DNA of 9,247 nt from Chitinophagales bacterium (GTDB lineage Bacteria > Bacteroidota > Bacteroidia > Chitinophagales > BACL12). The DNA lies in NCBI GenBank assembly GCA_014380545.1, contig JACMJP010000214.1:1-9247 (forward strand). Reading direction: 5' to 3'. The number at the start of each line of letters is the position of its first letter. Within the stretch, counting starts at the first letter, position 1. Below are positions 1 to 7,277 of this stretch, in pieces. The position numbers and the translations under genes were made by a program. Below the pieces are notes generated by a model that was given only the letters and a program-made list of their open reading frames with translations, had not been told where the DNA came from and made no database searches.

Positions 1-688
1 CATCAGTAGAATCATAAGTATGATCATCTGCAAGCCATTCATCCGGAATTAAAGATATAATAGCTTCAATGCGCTCAGGGGTAAGTATTTTTTTATTTGC
101 TTCATCCGCTTTTTTTATTTCTGTTGCATACTTCAGCATAACATGATCTTTAATAAGTGGAAAAGAACGCAAAGCCTGCTCTTCCCATTTTTTTCCTGCA
201 TGGTGAAAATATAATGCAGCTCCATGATCAATTAGCCATAATTCTTTATGCCATAATAAAATGTTTGTATTGCGGGCAGTTCTGTCCATGTTCATGAGTA
301 AACTATCAAGCCATACAATTTGTGAAGCGAGATGATTATCAGGCGTTGTAACAACAGCATCAAACGTAATAGCCCCTGAAAGATAATGCAGCGCAAGGTT
401 AAGACCTGTACTTGCTTTCAGCAGATCCTGAATTTCTTCATCATTTTCTGTTCTTCCGAATGCTTCATCTAATTGTGCAAATACTATTTCGGGCACTTTT
501 AACCCAAGAGCCCTTGCAATTTCTCCGCCTATTAATTCTGCTATCAGTGCTTTAATTCCCTGGCCCGCACCCCGAAATTTAATTACATATAAAAATCCAT
601 CATCTGCTTCTGCAATAGCAGGCATAGAACCACCTTCCCGCAAAGGCGTTACATAACGGATTACATTTACTGTGCGCAATGGATTCAT
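1..688 (-). CDS. HipA-like protein kinase (HipA_2 type), C-terminus cut by window edge
   Basis: Reading back from the ATG at 686-688 gives 229 uninterrupted codons to the left edge, beginning MNPLRTVNVIRYVTPLREGG. I recognise the short stand-alone HipA-like kinase family, usually about 260 residues, so roughly 30 C-terminal residues are missing. Kinase landmarks are visible: a Gly-containing loop near residues 17-24, a candidate ATP-binding Lys37 (VIKF), a catalytic-loop-like NMDRTARNTN with Asp135 and metal-binding Asn140/Asn142, and LIDHG with Asp154 as the second metal ligand. The family is inferred to be cytoplasmic Ser/Thr kinases; the substrate is unknown. It lacks the room for the N-terminal subdomain of classical HipA, and no HipB-like DNA-binding partner lies upstream. 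In related genomes this gene is often followed by a DUF3037 gene, which would fall beyond the left edge. The frame stays open upstream (GTG at 691), but the conserved MNPLRTVNV start fits the family. It lies 80 bases after the preceding gene. Confidence 0.85.
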   Translation of the reverse strand, partial: MNPLRTVNVIRYVTPLREGGSMPAIAEADDGFLYVIKFRGAGQGIKALIAELIGGEIARALGLKVPEIVFAQLDEAFGRTENDEEIQDLLKASTGLNLALHYLSGAITFDAVVTTPDNHLASQIVWLDSLLMNMDRTARNTNILLWHKELWLIDHGAALYFHHAGKKWEEQALRSFPLIKDHVMLKYATEIKKADEANKKILTPERIEAIISLIPDEWLADDHTYDSTD

Positions 689-768
689 CACAGGCGGAAA
701 ATTAAAGAATATTTTAAGGAGTACTTCTTTTTGTGATGATATTAAAAAATGAAAATAATATTTCTATT

Positions 769-3294
769 CTAATCCTGCACACAAAACACATCTGAGCAGT
801 TCCCATTTTCTGATGCAATTACATACACATATATTCCATTTGCTAATGAAGAAAGATTGACCAAAGTTTCCGGTGATAAATTTTCTTTCATTACTAAATT
901 TCCTAAAGCATCATAAATAAATAAATGCCTGGTGATTTGTTTTTCTTCCAGATCCTGAAAATAAAATTCTTTATTTAGTAAAGAATAATTTACTGCATAG
1001 TTATTACAAGGTGCATTTTGTTCTGCAGCATATTTTCCTATTACTTTTGGTTCAATAAGTGGAATTTTTATGTAGCCCTGGGAAAATTTAGGTATCTCAA
1101 ACTCAGTTCCTGCAAAATTAAATTCAGTAAACCCTTCAACTGAAAAAGGTGCATAAATGCCGGAAGCAGAATTATAATATTCATTATGCCCTAAGATGGG
1201 AGTATAACCATTTCCACTATACAGTTGTGCTGTTTGAAAGTATTTTATTTTTTTCTGTTCCGCAGTGTCTATTTTATTTTTTCCTATTATATGCGGATTG
1301 AGATCCAGCACTTTTGAGGTATCAGATATATTATCAAAATAAATGTACAAATAATTGTCATCCGTATTATCTAAATATCCATACAAGTGAAAATTAATTG
1401 TATCGTCAGACTCTACAGTTAACGGGATCCATTTTAAATTTTCCGCATAAATATCTTTTATGAGAGAAAATGTATAATATGTAATTCTTTTTCTCTGGTT
1501 ATCTTCATATGAAGGATCAGGGTCATCATATATATCATCTGCATCCAGTTCAAGTTTTTGTGTTATCGGGCTGCTGGGCTTTTCATTAAATAAAGAATGA
1601 AATGTTGCATACTGCAGACGGCTGCTTTTACCCCTCTTGGTAACACTATTCAAATTAGTTGATAAAGCGCTTCCAATCATTTTATGCTGCCAGTTAAAGA
1701 TGAGTGAGCTTTGCAAAAATGAATTATAAAATATATCTGCATTATACATTCCCAAACCATTATGGTCAGGATCAAAATTGGTGTAATCTTCATTTTCATC
1801 CAGGTAATAATTTGTTCTGCCCATGATATTCCACTCAGTTATCCAAAGTGTTTTGGAGTTTCCAGCAACATTAAACTGGAATCTTTGATCAAAATAATCC
1901 TGGTATTTTTTAAATCCATAATTGATGTAATTCATAAATTCCTCCCTGCCGCAATTAAAAGCATCTGTTAGCCTGGAGTCAGTAAATTCATTTTCAATTC
2001 CGTCATAAGCAACAGAAGTAGCCTGCCATGTATTGATGTCATTATTTACGAAGTCTTCTATACAAGGAATAAATTCCACCCTTGAGTCAAAGTAGGTGTG
2101 TGCAACATAGGAGTCAAATGTTTTTTTTAAAACACCATCTATTAATCTGGTATCATTATATTTTGTTCCGAGCAAACTGTCCCAGCCTGCATAAAGTTTA
2201 TGTTCACCGTTTGGATGATAATTTACTATTCCGTTATTAATTGTTTGATAATTGGCAATGGCAGGAGATGAACAACTTACTGCTATTTTAATTGTGGGAA
2301 AATTTGTTTTAAATGATCCGATGTAATCATTACTTTGTATTACTGTGTCGATGCAATATAAATTCTCATCAAATACCCCGGTATCAGCTACATGCCCTCT
2401 TTCCTGGAATTCATAAAGCCAGCATGCAGTGTTTTCATTTTGCACCCCGTTGATGTAATCATAATATGCCTGTGCTGCAATTCCACCCTGTTCCGAATCT
2501 AATTCATTATTATCCGGATCGCCATATCTTTTATTACTGCAATCTTTTAAGTTCGTTCCAACATCTCCTTTAAATAACATTCCTCCCGGTGGCTTTGATC
2601 CATAAAACATTTCATTTCCCATTTCAATTCCGGCAACCTGTATTCCTGCATCCAGCATTTTATTTATGGAGGCAATATTTTCTTCAGGTGTTGCGGTAAG
2701 AATATTAGCGCAATAAATAACCTGAATATCTGATCCGTTTAATTGCAATGCCTGTACATGTGTAATAAAATTTTCTAAATAACTTTTATTAGGAGTTGTT
2801 CCTTCATCCTCAGGGTCATCATTTTGATTAGCCACAGTTTGTTTCCAGCCTTCCAGTTCTTCTTCCAGGCAACTGTTTATTTCAATATCAGGATTAAATA
2901 CTCCGGGGTATAAACTATCAATCGCAAGCTCTTCTAATGAACTTACATCGTATCCCGCTAAGTAAATGCGAATTAAATAGTCTTCAATTTCGTCGTAATT
3001 ATAACCCCAGCCCGGATTATATATCCACTCACCGTCAACGTTTTTAACAAGATGTGTATATTTTGTACGCCCCCCGGAAGGAAATCTGAATATCTCCGGC
3101 TGTAGTGAATCAACCCAATCCCAGCAAATTCTTCCATCTTCACACTGGTCAAGGCTGTTTGCTATATGAAAACCATAAACATCCCCCCAAATTCCTTTTC
3201 CCTGTTTCGTATTAGCATCAAAAGTTACCTGCGCATGGGCAGGGCTCAGCCATAATATAAAGGCTATCGCATTTAGCAAACTGATCTGTTTCAT
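769..3294 (-). CDS. Secreted clan GH-A glycoside-hydrolase-like protein with T9SS C-terminal sorting domain
   Basis: The 841-residue product starts with a signal peptide (about residues 1-21, AHA before Gln22). The N-terminal two thirds resembles a TIM-barrel glycosidase of clan GH-A, as in GH39, GH51 or GH79. LQPEIFRFPSGG (64-75) matches the early barrel motif. GIEMGNEMF (222-230) has the Asn-Glu pair expected of the acid/base, Glu228. LWITEWN (483-489) supplies the probable nucleophile Glu487. A beta-rich stretch follows (about 600-750). The last 80 residues look like a type-A T9SS sorting domain, with LFIYDALGNLVMKE (791-804) and LSSLANGIYVYVI (814-826), so export to the surface or medium is expected. 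The substrate cannot be told; it would be a polysaccharide or glycoconjugate. Many cysteines suggest extracellular disulfides. The C-terminus is odd: it ends VFCVQD rather than in the usual basic tail, and no YPNP-like opening is seen. No SusC/SusD genes are adjacent. It could be a non-catalytic relative, since the family assignment is by motif only. Confidence 0.7.
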   Translation of the reverse strand: MKQISLLNAIAFILWLSPAHAQVTFDANTKQGKGIWGDVYGFHIANSLDQCEDGRICWDWVDSLQPEIFRFPSGGRTKYTHLVKNVDGEWIYNPGWGYNYDEIEDYLIRIYLAGYDVSSLEELAIDSLYPGVFNPDIEINSCLEEELEGWKQTVANQNDDPEDEGTTPNKSYLENFITHVQALQLNGSDIQVIYCANILTATPEENIASINKMLDAGIQVAGIEMGNEMFYGSKPPGGMLFKGDVGTNLKDCSNKRYGDPDNNELDSEQGGIAAQAYYDYINGVQNENTACWLYEFQERGHVADTGVFDENLYCIDTVIQSNDYIGSFKTNFPTIKIAVSCSSPAIANYQTINNGIVNYHPNGEHKLYAGWDSLLGTKYNDTRLIDGVLKKTFDSYVAHTYFDSRVEFIPCIEDFVNNDINTWQATSVAYDGIENEFTDSRLTDAFNCGREEFMNYINYGFKKYQDYFDQRFQFNVAGNSKTLWITEWNIMGRTNYYLDENEDYTNFDPDHNGLGMYNADIFYNSFLQSSLIFNWQHKMIGSALSTNLNSVTKRGKSSRLQYATFHSLFNEKPSSPITQKLELDADDIYDDPDPSYEDNQRKRITYYTFSLIKDIYAENLKWIPLTVESDDTINFHLYGYLDNTDDNYLYIYFDNISDTSKVLDLNPHIIGKNKIDTAEQKKIKYFQTAQLYSGNGYTPILGHNEYYNSASGIYAPFSVEGFTEFNFAGTEFEIPKFSQGYIKIPLIEPKVIGKYAAEQNAPCNNYAVNYSLLNKEFYFQDLEEKQITRHLFIYDALGNLVMKENLSPETLVNLSSLANGIYVYVIASENGNCSDVFCVQD

Positions 3295-3321
3295 AAAGTT
3301 GGTTTAAATCAATGACGGCAT

Positions 3322-3353
3322 GAAAGATACTGTATATGGTATTATTTATAAAA
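3322..3353 (-). promoter_or_regulatory. Candidate Bacteroidota-type promoter for the GH-like gene
   Basis: On the minus strand TATCTTTC (3329-3322) matches the Bacteroidota -7 consensus TAnnTTTG at all but the last base. A T-run (3353-3350, TTTT against TTTG) lies 20 bases upstream, within the usual 19-21 spacing. Transcription would start near 3315 and leave a leader of about 20 bases before the ATG at 3294. It lies in the 144-base gap after the three-gene unit and supports separate transcription of the GH-like gene. AT-rich DNA gives such matches by chance. Confidence 0.35.
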
Positions 3354-3438
3354 ATATTTAAGTGATTTTTTTTTATTGAGGTAATAGGAGGGGGTTGAAC
3401 AAAGGAATGACATTATTCCATTTTTATTTTATTGCCAT

Positions 3439-3801
3439 TTATTTATTGCCTGCTTTTTTCTTTTGAATGATCATTTCCAGAAGCTCATAATATCTTTTTT
3501 TATAATCTTCATAGTTGTCAAAATGTTCTTCCTTATCATAACCATTTTCATCATACAATTCTGTTGTACCTGATGCCTCAGCTTCAAAATATAATATTGT
3601 AAAAGGGCGCAGCTTATCCCCATCATTAAATTCGCCGATGAACATAGTTTGAATATAATGCGCTTTACCAACTATTACATCTGCTATTTCAGGTAATAAA
3701 TACTTTGATGCGACAGTTTCGCTCCATAATTCATATTCTACAGAATTTGTTTCAATGAACTTATCGCCATTATAAATAAAGTATTGCATGATGAATCCCA
3801 T
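3439..3801 (-). CDS. Small acidic hypothetical protein, last gene of the M48 unit
   Basis: This is a 120-residue protein that I do not recognise. It has no signal peptide and no membrane segment, so it is probably cytoplasmic. It is rich in Tyr, Asp and Glu. A hydrophobic core segment around 65-72 (RPFTILYF) is followed by an acidic stretch, and the last third (about 92-117) looks helical, with an acidic and aromatic part and a Lys-rich end. The start ATG (3801-3799) shares its A with the TAA stop of the upstream barrel gene (TAATG), a typical arrangement for translational coupling. A second in-frame ATG at residue 5 (3789) would begin MQYFIYNGDKF and leave an 11-base gap, and no Shine-Dalgarno sequence decides between them. 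Coding is supported by the tight junction and by the absence of a longer competing frame. A 201-bp alternative frame inside it is a shadow. A role linked to the barrel or protease is inference from position only. Confidence 0.75.
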   Translation of the reverse strand: MGFIMQYFIYNGDKFIETNSVEYELWSETVASKYLLPEIADVIVGKAHYIQTMFIGEFNDGDKLRPFTILYFEAEASGTTELYDENGYDKEEHFDNYEDYKKRYYELLEMIIQKKKAGNK

Positions 3802-4562
3802 TATTTAAATTCCGGAAATAAATATCCGAAGCCAACACTAAAATTGAGTAAATATGTTTTAGCGATGTGCTTGTTTGCAAAATTGCTGAAATCCTGTTCA
3901 TTCTGAAAATAATAAATTTCATTGGAAAATTTTGTTGGTGGAAATGTGAGAGACATTCCTATTTCCCAGCCAATATCCAAAAGCCATTTATCTCTATAAA
4001 TTTCCTGTTTGCCTCCTCCTAATGTAAGAAGAATTTGCCCTGCGGGTTCATAATTTAATGTATCAAAATCAACCTCTATATTGTAAGCATCACTTGTTCC
4101 GTAATAATCTTCAAAAACAGAAGATGCAACATGCGATTTTTCATATAGCACCTCAAAAGAAAAATAGTTACCATGCGGAGCAATGCCACCCAATGTAACA
4201 AATGAATAATTCTTGAACTTTAAGCCGAAGGCCATACTCCGCAATTTTATATCGCCCGTAAATCCTTCACTTGTGGTGTCATTAAAATTGTAATAACTAA
4301 CATACCGCATCTTGCTGGTACCATATTTAACTGATGGTACAAGAGATAATCCTCTGCCTATACAATATTCAATGTCGAGGTCATTCCTGAAATTGAGAGT
4401 GAGAGGTGTAACTTCATCCCCCTTTATATTTCCCCAATCCTGCAGCCCTACACCAATTGCGGGAGAATATGCAATTGAAAGTTTTCTACCCATATATCCG
4501 GGTGTTTGACAATTTGCATATGCAGTATAAAATATTAATACAAATAAAATGTGTTTTTTCAT
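3801..4562 (-). CDS. Predicted outer-membrane beta-barrel protein, middle gene of the M48 unit
   Basis: The 253-residue product begins with a clear signal peptide (MKKHILFVLIFYTAYANC, cleavage expected before Gln19). The mature part consists of alternating hydrophobic and polar stretches typical of amphipathic beta strands, for example LSLVPSVKYG (72-81), LRSMAFGLKF (107-116), FSFEVLYEK (134-142) and WLLDIGWEIGMSLTF (193-207). It ends with a strand carrying aromatic residues, LLNFSVGFGYLF (238-249), which resembles the beta-signal read by the BAM machinery, although four more residues follow (PEFK). Size and pattern fit a small 8-10-strand barrel of the loosely defined porin-like family in Bacteroidota. 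No specific family is recognised and no function can be assigned. The ATG lies 2 bases after the stop of the M48 gene and the stop overlaps the next start by one base, so it is almost certainly co-transcribed and possibly translationally coupled with both. Confidence 0.8.
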   Translation of the reverse strand: MKKHILFVLIFYTAYANCQTPGYMGRKLSIAYSPAIGVGLQDWGNIKGDEVTPLTLNFRNDLDIEYCIGRGLSLVPSVKYGTSKMRYVSYYNFNDTTSEGFTGDIKLRSMAFGLKFKNYSFVTLGGIAPHGNYFSFEVLYEKSHVASSVFEDYYGTSDAYNIEVDFDTLNYEPAGQILLTLGGGKQEIYRDKWLLDIGWEIGMSLTFPPTKFSNEIYYFQNEQDFSNFANKHIAKTYLLNFSVGFGYLFPEFK

Positions 4563-4564
4563 GA

Positions 4565-6787
4565 TCAGTTTTTCATTTGAAGCAGGATGTAATAAATATT
4601 GCTCTTCTGAAGAGCCTCTTTGTCTTCTAAAGCTGTTCCATTAAAATATACCATATCAATTGTATCAGTGTTAGCATTTGCTACAATGCTAAAGAAATAG
4701 GTGTACCTGTCTTTTGTAAGCAGATCATAAATAACAAAAGGGATAGGAGCAATAAGCAGAGTATTAATTATTTTAAGAACGATGCCTGATTCTTTTTCAG
4801 TAATAGCAAGCACACCTATCCACATAAAATCTTCTATATCATAATGCCTGCTTAACGCCTTAAATTCTTCCTGGTTTGAATTTAAAATATCAACTTCAGA
4901 TCCTAAATGCGCAATTTTTTCGGCCATCCAGTCATTCAGCATTGCTATATGATTAAATTCCAGAACATCTGAACTTTCTTTATTGATATTGCTGATAAAT
5001 TGTATCTGCAGTTCCAGTGTGTCAGCACATTCTTCAATTGTTTGCGATATGCTGAGTCTTGACTGCTCACTTTCTATATAATTTATAGGAATATTGGTAC
5101 GCTCATCCACTTTAATATAAACCGGATCCACAACAATTGCTTTATTAAGGCCTAATGCAAATTCGTCTCTTTTAGAATTGTATCCTCTCTTTCCGGCAAT
5201 TTCTTCCGGCGATTTATCATTTTCCCTTTGCTGCATTTTCTTTAAAAACAATTCATCCTTCAGCAATTCAACAAATGCAAACTTCCAGTAAGCATTTTCA
5301 CCGGATTTTGTTTCTGTTACAACAGGAGGTGTTTTTTTATTTTTTTTCGTAAGCTTTTCTTTCTCCTTCACCGATAATGTATCTGCAGGCTGAAGGCTCA
5401 GATCAAGCATAAGCGTATCTGCTCCTGCTAAATGAGCGGTCTTGAAATCTTTTAATTTTACCCTGTGTTCCTTTAATACATCATACATTAATTCATCACA
5501 CATTTTCTCCAATGTTTTATCCTGCATATTTTGTTTATATACCGGCCATATTTTTGCTAAGGCAAGAATGCTGAAATCTTTAGCGGGAATTCTTTCAGCC
5601 ATATAATAAATTTGCTGCACACTGCCTTCTGTTTTGCGCCAGCTGGAATGTATCTCTGCATTATAACTTCTGGCAGTTTTATATACACTGATGCCATAGA
5701 GAGCCTTTGCCATATTTTTTTGCAAGGTTGGGTTACCGGGGTCTTCGAGCATCAGCAGATAATTTATGTAAAATGCATATTCATAATTGCGCTCATTCAG
5801 ATAAATTTTTACATTCTCATACCTGCAGATTTTTTGTACATACTGAAAATTTTCTTCTGATACCTGAAAATCTTTTCTATCAAATTGTCCAACATCTCCT
5901 AAAGCCTCAAGTGTACTTTGTTTTCTTTTTTTAATATTCGGGTGTGTTGAAGTTCTGTCATTATAATCTTCCTCTGCAGAAATTGCTTTTGTGGAATCAA
6001 GAAAATATCCTTTGGGGATCCTGAAGGAACCGTAATTAAAAAATTTCAGATTAAACGGATTATTTGCGTATGGTAAATAAGAATACAGCAGCATTGTAAA
6101 TGCACCTTCAACAGCATTAATTGAATATTTTGATTTTTTAAATAATTCAACTGCCTTCAGATCTGCAGCTCCTTCCAGGTCTTTTGAATATTTATATCTT
6201 TCCATTTCAAGTGCAACCTTATTTAAATTTTTATATGCACCATCACCTCTTGATCTTTTTGTTGATTCCACATAACTGGTAAAAGAATGTTTTTCAATGT
6301 AATGTTCAAATTCATGACATAAGATAAATGCAAGTTGTGCTTCATTTTTTACCTGTGCCATCAGACCGGTTGAAACTAAAACGATTCCATTTCCGAATGT
6401 GAAGGCATTTACTTCTTTCGATTTAAAGGTGTAAATCCTGATAGCATTATTTAAATCGGGAAAACCTTTCAGTAATTCTGATTTTATTTCATTCAGATAA
6501 TTTGTTACCGGGTCCCCAAAGACAACCCTGCCATTGTGCAGAATTTCGTCTGTGATAAAATTTGACTGCAAATAATAATTATCAGCGCTTTTCAGATTTT
6601 GTTCTGAGGTATTATTTGTATTCATTTTCTCCATGTCTTCCAGATATTTTTCTGAAGAGAGTTTTGTAAAATCCTCAGGTACCTGACCATAGGAATACAA
6701 ACCTTCATATTGATTAAAGTCAATAGTTTGACTGAAACAGGAAACTGAAATACAAAGTAGTGAAAGGCACAGGGTAGTTTTGTTCAT
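4565..6787 (-). CDS. Exported M48-family zinc metallopeptidase with long unassigned C-terminal region
   Basis: The 740-residue product has a signal peptide (about 1-19, ending CFS before Gln20). The peptidase domain spans roughly 80-290. HEFEH at 158-162 is the HExxH zinc motif with catalytic Glu159. EGAAD at 195-199 matches the ExxAD motif that supplies the third zinc ligand, Glu195. STHPNIKKR (270-278) is the conserved STHP element of M48 enzymes such as BepA and OMA1. All the key residues are present, so it is probably active in the periplasm. Residues about 315-370 look like helical TPR-type repeats. A Lys-rich linker (464-476) leads into some 250 residues I cannot assign, including a hydrophobic stretch (658-680) that could touch a membrane. 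BepA, by comparison, is under 500 residues. It is the first gene of a unit with a beta-barrel protein and a small acidic protein, which suggests outer-membrane protein quality control (inference). The start has no Shine-Dalgarno sequence but fits the signal peptide. Confidence 0.88.
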   Translation of the reverse strand: MNKTTLCLSLLCISVSCFSQTIDFNQYEGLYSYGQVPEDFTKLSSEKYLEDMEKMNTNNTSEQNLKSADNYYLQSNFITDEILHNGRVVFGDPVTNYLNEIKSELLKGFPDLNNAIRIYTFKSKEVNAFTFGNGIVLVSTGLMAQVKNEAQLAFILCHEFEHYIEKHSFTSYVESTKRSRGDGAYKNLNKVALEMERYKYSKDLEGAADLKAVELFKKSKYSINAVEGAFTMLLYSYLPYANNPFNLKFFNYGSFRIPKGYFLDSTKAISAEEDYNDRTSTHPNIKKRKQSTLEALGDVGQFDRKDFQVSEENFQYVQKICRYENVKIYLNERNYEYAFYINYLLMLEDPGNPTLQKNMAKALYGISVYKTARSYNAEIHSSWRKTEGSVQQIYYMAERIPAKDFSILALAKIWPVYKQNMQDKTLEKMCDELMYDVLKEHRVKLKDFKTAHLAGADTLMLDLSLQPADTLSVKEKEKLTKKNKKTPPVVTETKSGENAYWKFAFVELLKDELFLKKMQQRENDKSPEEIAGKRGYNSKRDEFALGLNKAIVVDPVYIKVDERTNIPINYIESEQSRLSISQTIEECADTLELQIQFISNINKESSDVLEFNHIAMLNDWMAEKIAHLGSEVDILNSNQEEFKALSRHYDIEDFMWIGVLAITEKESGIVLKIINTLLIAPIPFVIYDLLTKDRYTYFFSIVANANTDTIDMVYFNGTALEDKEALQKSNIYYILLQMKN

Positions 6788-6806
6788 GCAGAGTGGGTTT
6801 TCGGTG

Positions 6807-6814
6807 CTAATATA
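6807..6814 (-). promoter_or_regulatory. Weak candidate -7 promoter element for the M48 unit
   Basis: On the minus strand TATATTAG (6814-6807) differs from the Bacteroidota TAnnTTTG consensus at one fixed base. It lies 19 bases upstream of the M48 start codon, giving a leader of only about 10-13 bases. I see no good TTTG partner 19-21 bases further upstream, so this is a tentative call. Confidence 0.22.
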
Positions 6815-7096
6815 AGGCTTTTTGGTTAATTACCGTTTCAGATGTATATGTGTTATTATCACAATCACACTGTTTATTTATCATTACTCATTTACCGATG
6901 AAAATTAAATTGCCAGGTTTAGTTCTGTAAATTAAATGACTTTATTATCTTTTTTCCGGGGATTGTTTTTTCCTTTTGATCAGATAATGCTCTGTAGTTC
7001 CCTTAATGTAATTCAATATTTTCTTTTTCTGAATTCCACAAATATTCCAATTTCATAAATACTTATTTGATTAAATCTAAAAACAGTGAATGATGT

Positions 7097-7122
7097 AAGT
7101 TATTTCTATAATTATATAACTT
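7097..7122. repeat. AT-rich inverted repeat followed by a T-run
   Basis: AAGTTAT (7097-7103) and ATAACTT (7116-7122) form a perfect 7-base stem with a 12-base loop, and the T-run continues to 7126. In plus-strand RNA this would look like a weak hairpin with a U tail. The stem has a single G-C pair, so it is a poor intrinsic terminator, and no plus-strand gene precedes it. It could instead be a dyad operator site. Confidence 0.35.
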
Positions 7123-7157
7123 TTTTATTACATATCATCCCATCTTTACATTTTCCG

Positions 7158-7178
7158 GATTAAAATCCTGATTAAAAT
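7158..7178. repeat. Short tandem direct repeat GATTAAAAT
   Basis: The 9-mer GATTAAAAT occurs at 7158-7166 and again at 7170-7178, giving a 12-base period, about 100 bases upstream of the plus-strand start codon. Such spacing could mark paired regulator half-sites, but chance is likely in DNA this rich in A and T. Confidence 0.3.
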
Positions 7179-7277
7179 ATTATCCCTAATTAATAACGAT
7201 CCCAATATATATTTAAAAATAAAGTACTTATACCAACCGTATAATCTGCTGCATTTTAATTTTTAAACTTTAATTTT

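Larger units (their letters stand above)
6788..7277. other. 490-base divergent intergenic region
   Basis: This AT-rich stretch lies between the divergent M48 unit and the DUF5723 gene and must hold the promoters of both. I see no convincing open reading frame, tRNA or known riboswitch. It contains an inverted repeat followed by a T-run (7097-7122), a 9-base direct repeat (7158-7178), a GGATT/AATCC mini-palindrome (7157-7168) and a TATAAT hexamer at 7240-7245, 33 bases before the plus-strand start and without a clear upstream partner. It is long for a bacterial divergent promoter region, which leaves room for regulation or a small RNA, but nothing in the sequence proves either. Confidence 0.6.

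Noticed and set aside
697..704. TAATTTTC on the minus strand as a promoter for the HipA-like gene
   Set aside because: It would put the transcription start within a base or two of the ATG and has no upstream TTTG partner at the right spacing.
1762..1971. Plus-strand open frame of 69 codons opposite the GH-like gene
   Set aside because: It lies wholly antisense to a well-supported gene, is rich in Ile as expected of a shadow frame, and has no recognisable domain or start signal.
3471..3671. Minus-strand 66-codon frame inside the small acidic gene
   Set aside because: It is an alternative frame of the same stretch. The longer frame is joined to the upstream gene by TAATG and has the more natural composition.
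4312..4509. Plus-strand 65-codon frame opposite the barrel gene
   Set aside because: Antisense to the signal peptide and first strands of a supported exported protein, with no features of its own.
5612..5934. Two overlapping plus-strand frames opposite the M48 gene
   Set aside because: Both lie antisense to the TPR-like part of the M48 gene, overlap each other in different frames and show no domain.
7097..7126. Hairpin plus T-run considered as an intrinsic terminator
   Set aside because: The stem is almost all A-T, and no plus-strand gene ends upstream of it, so it is listed only as an inverted repeat.
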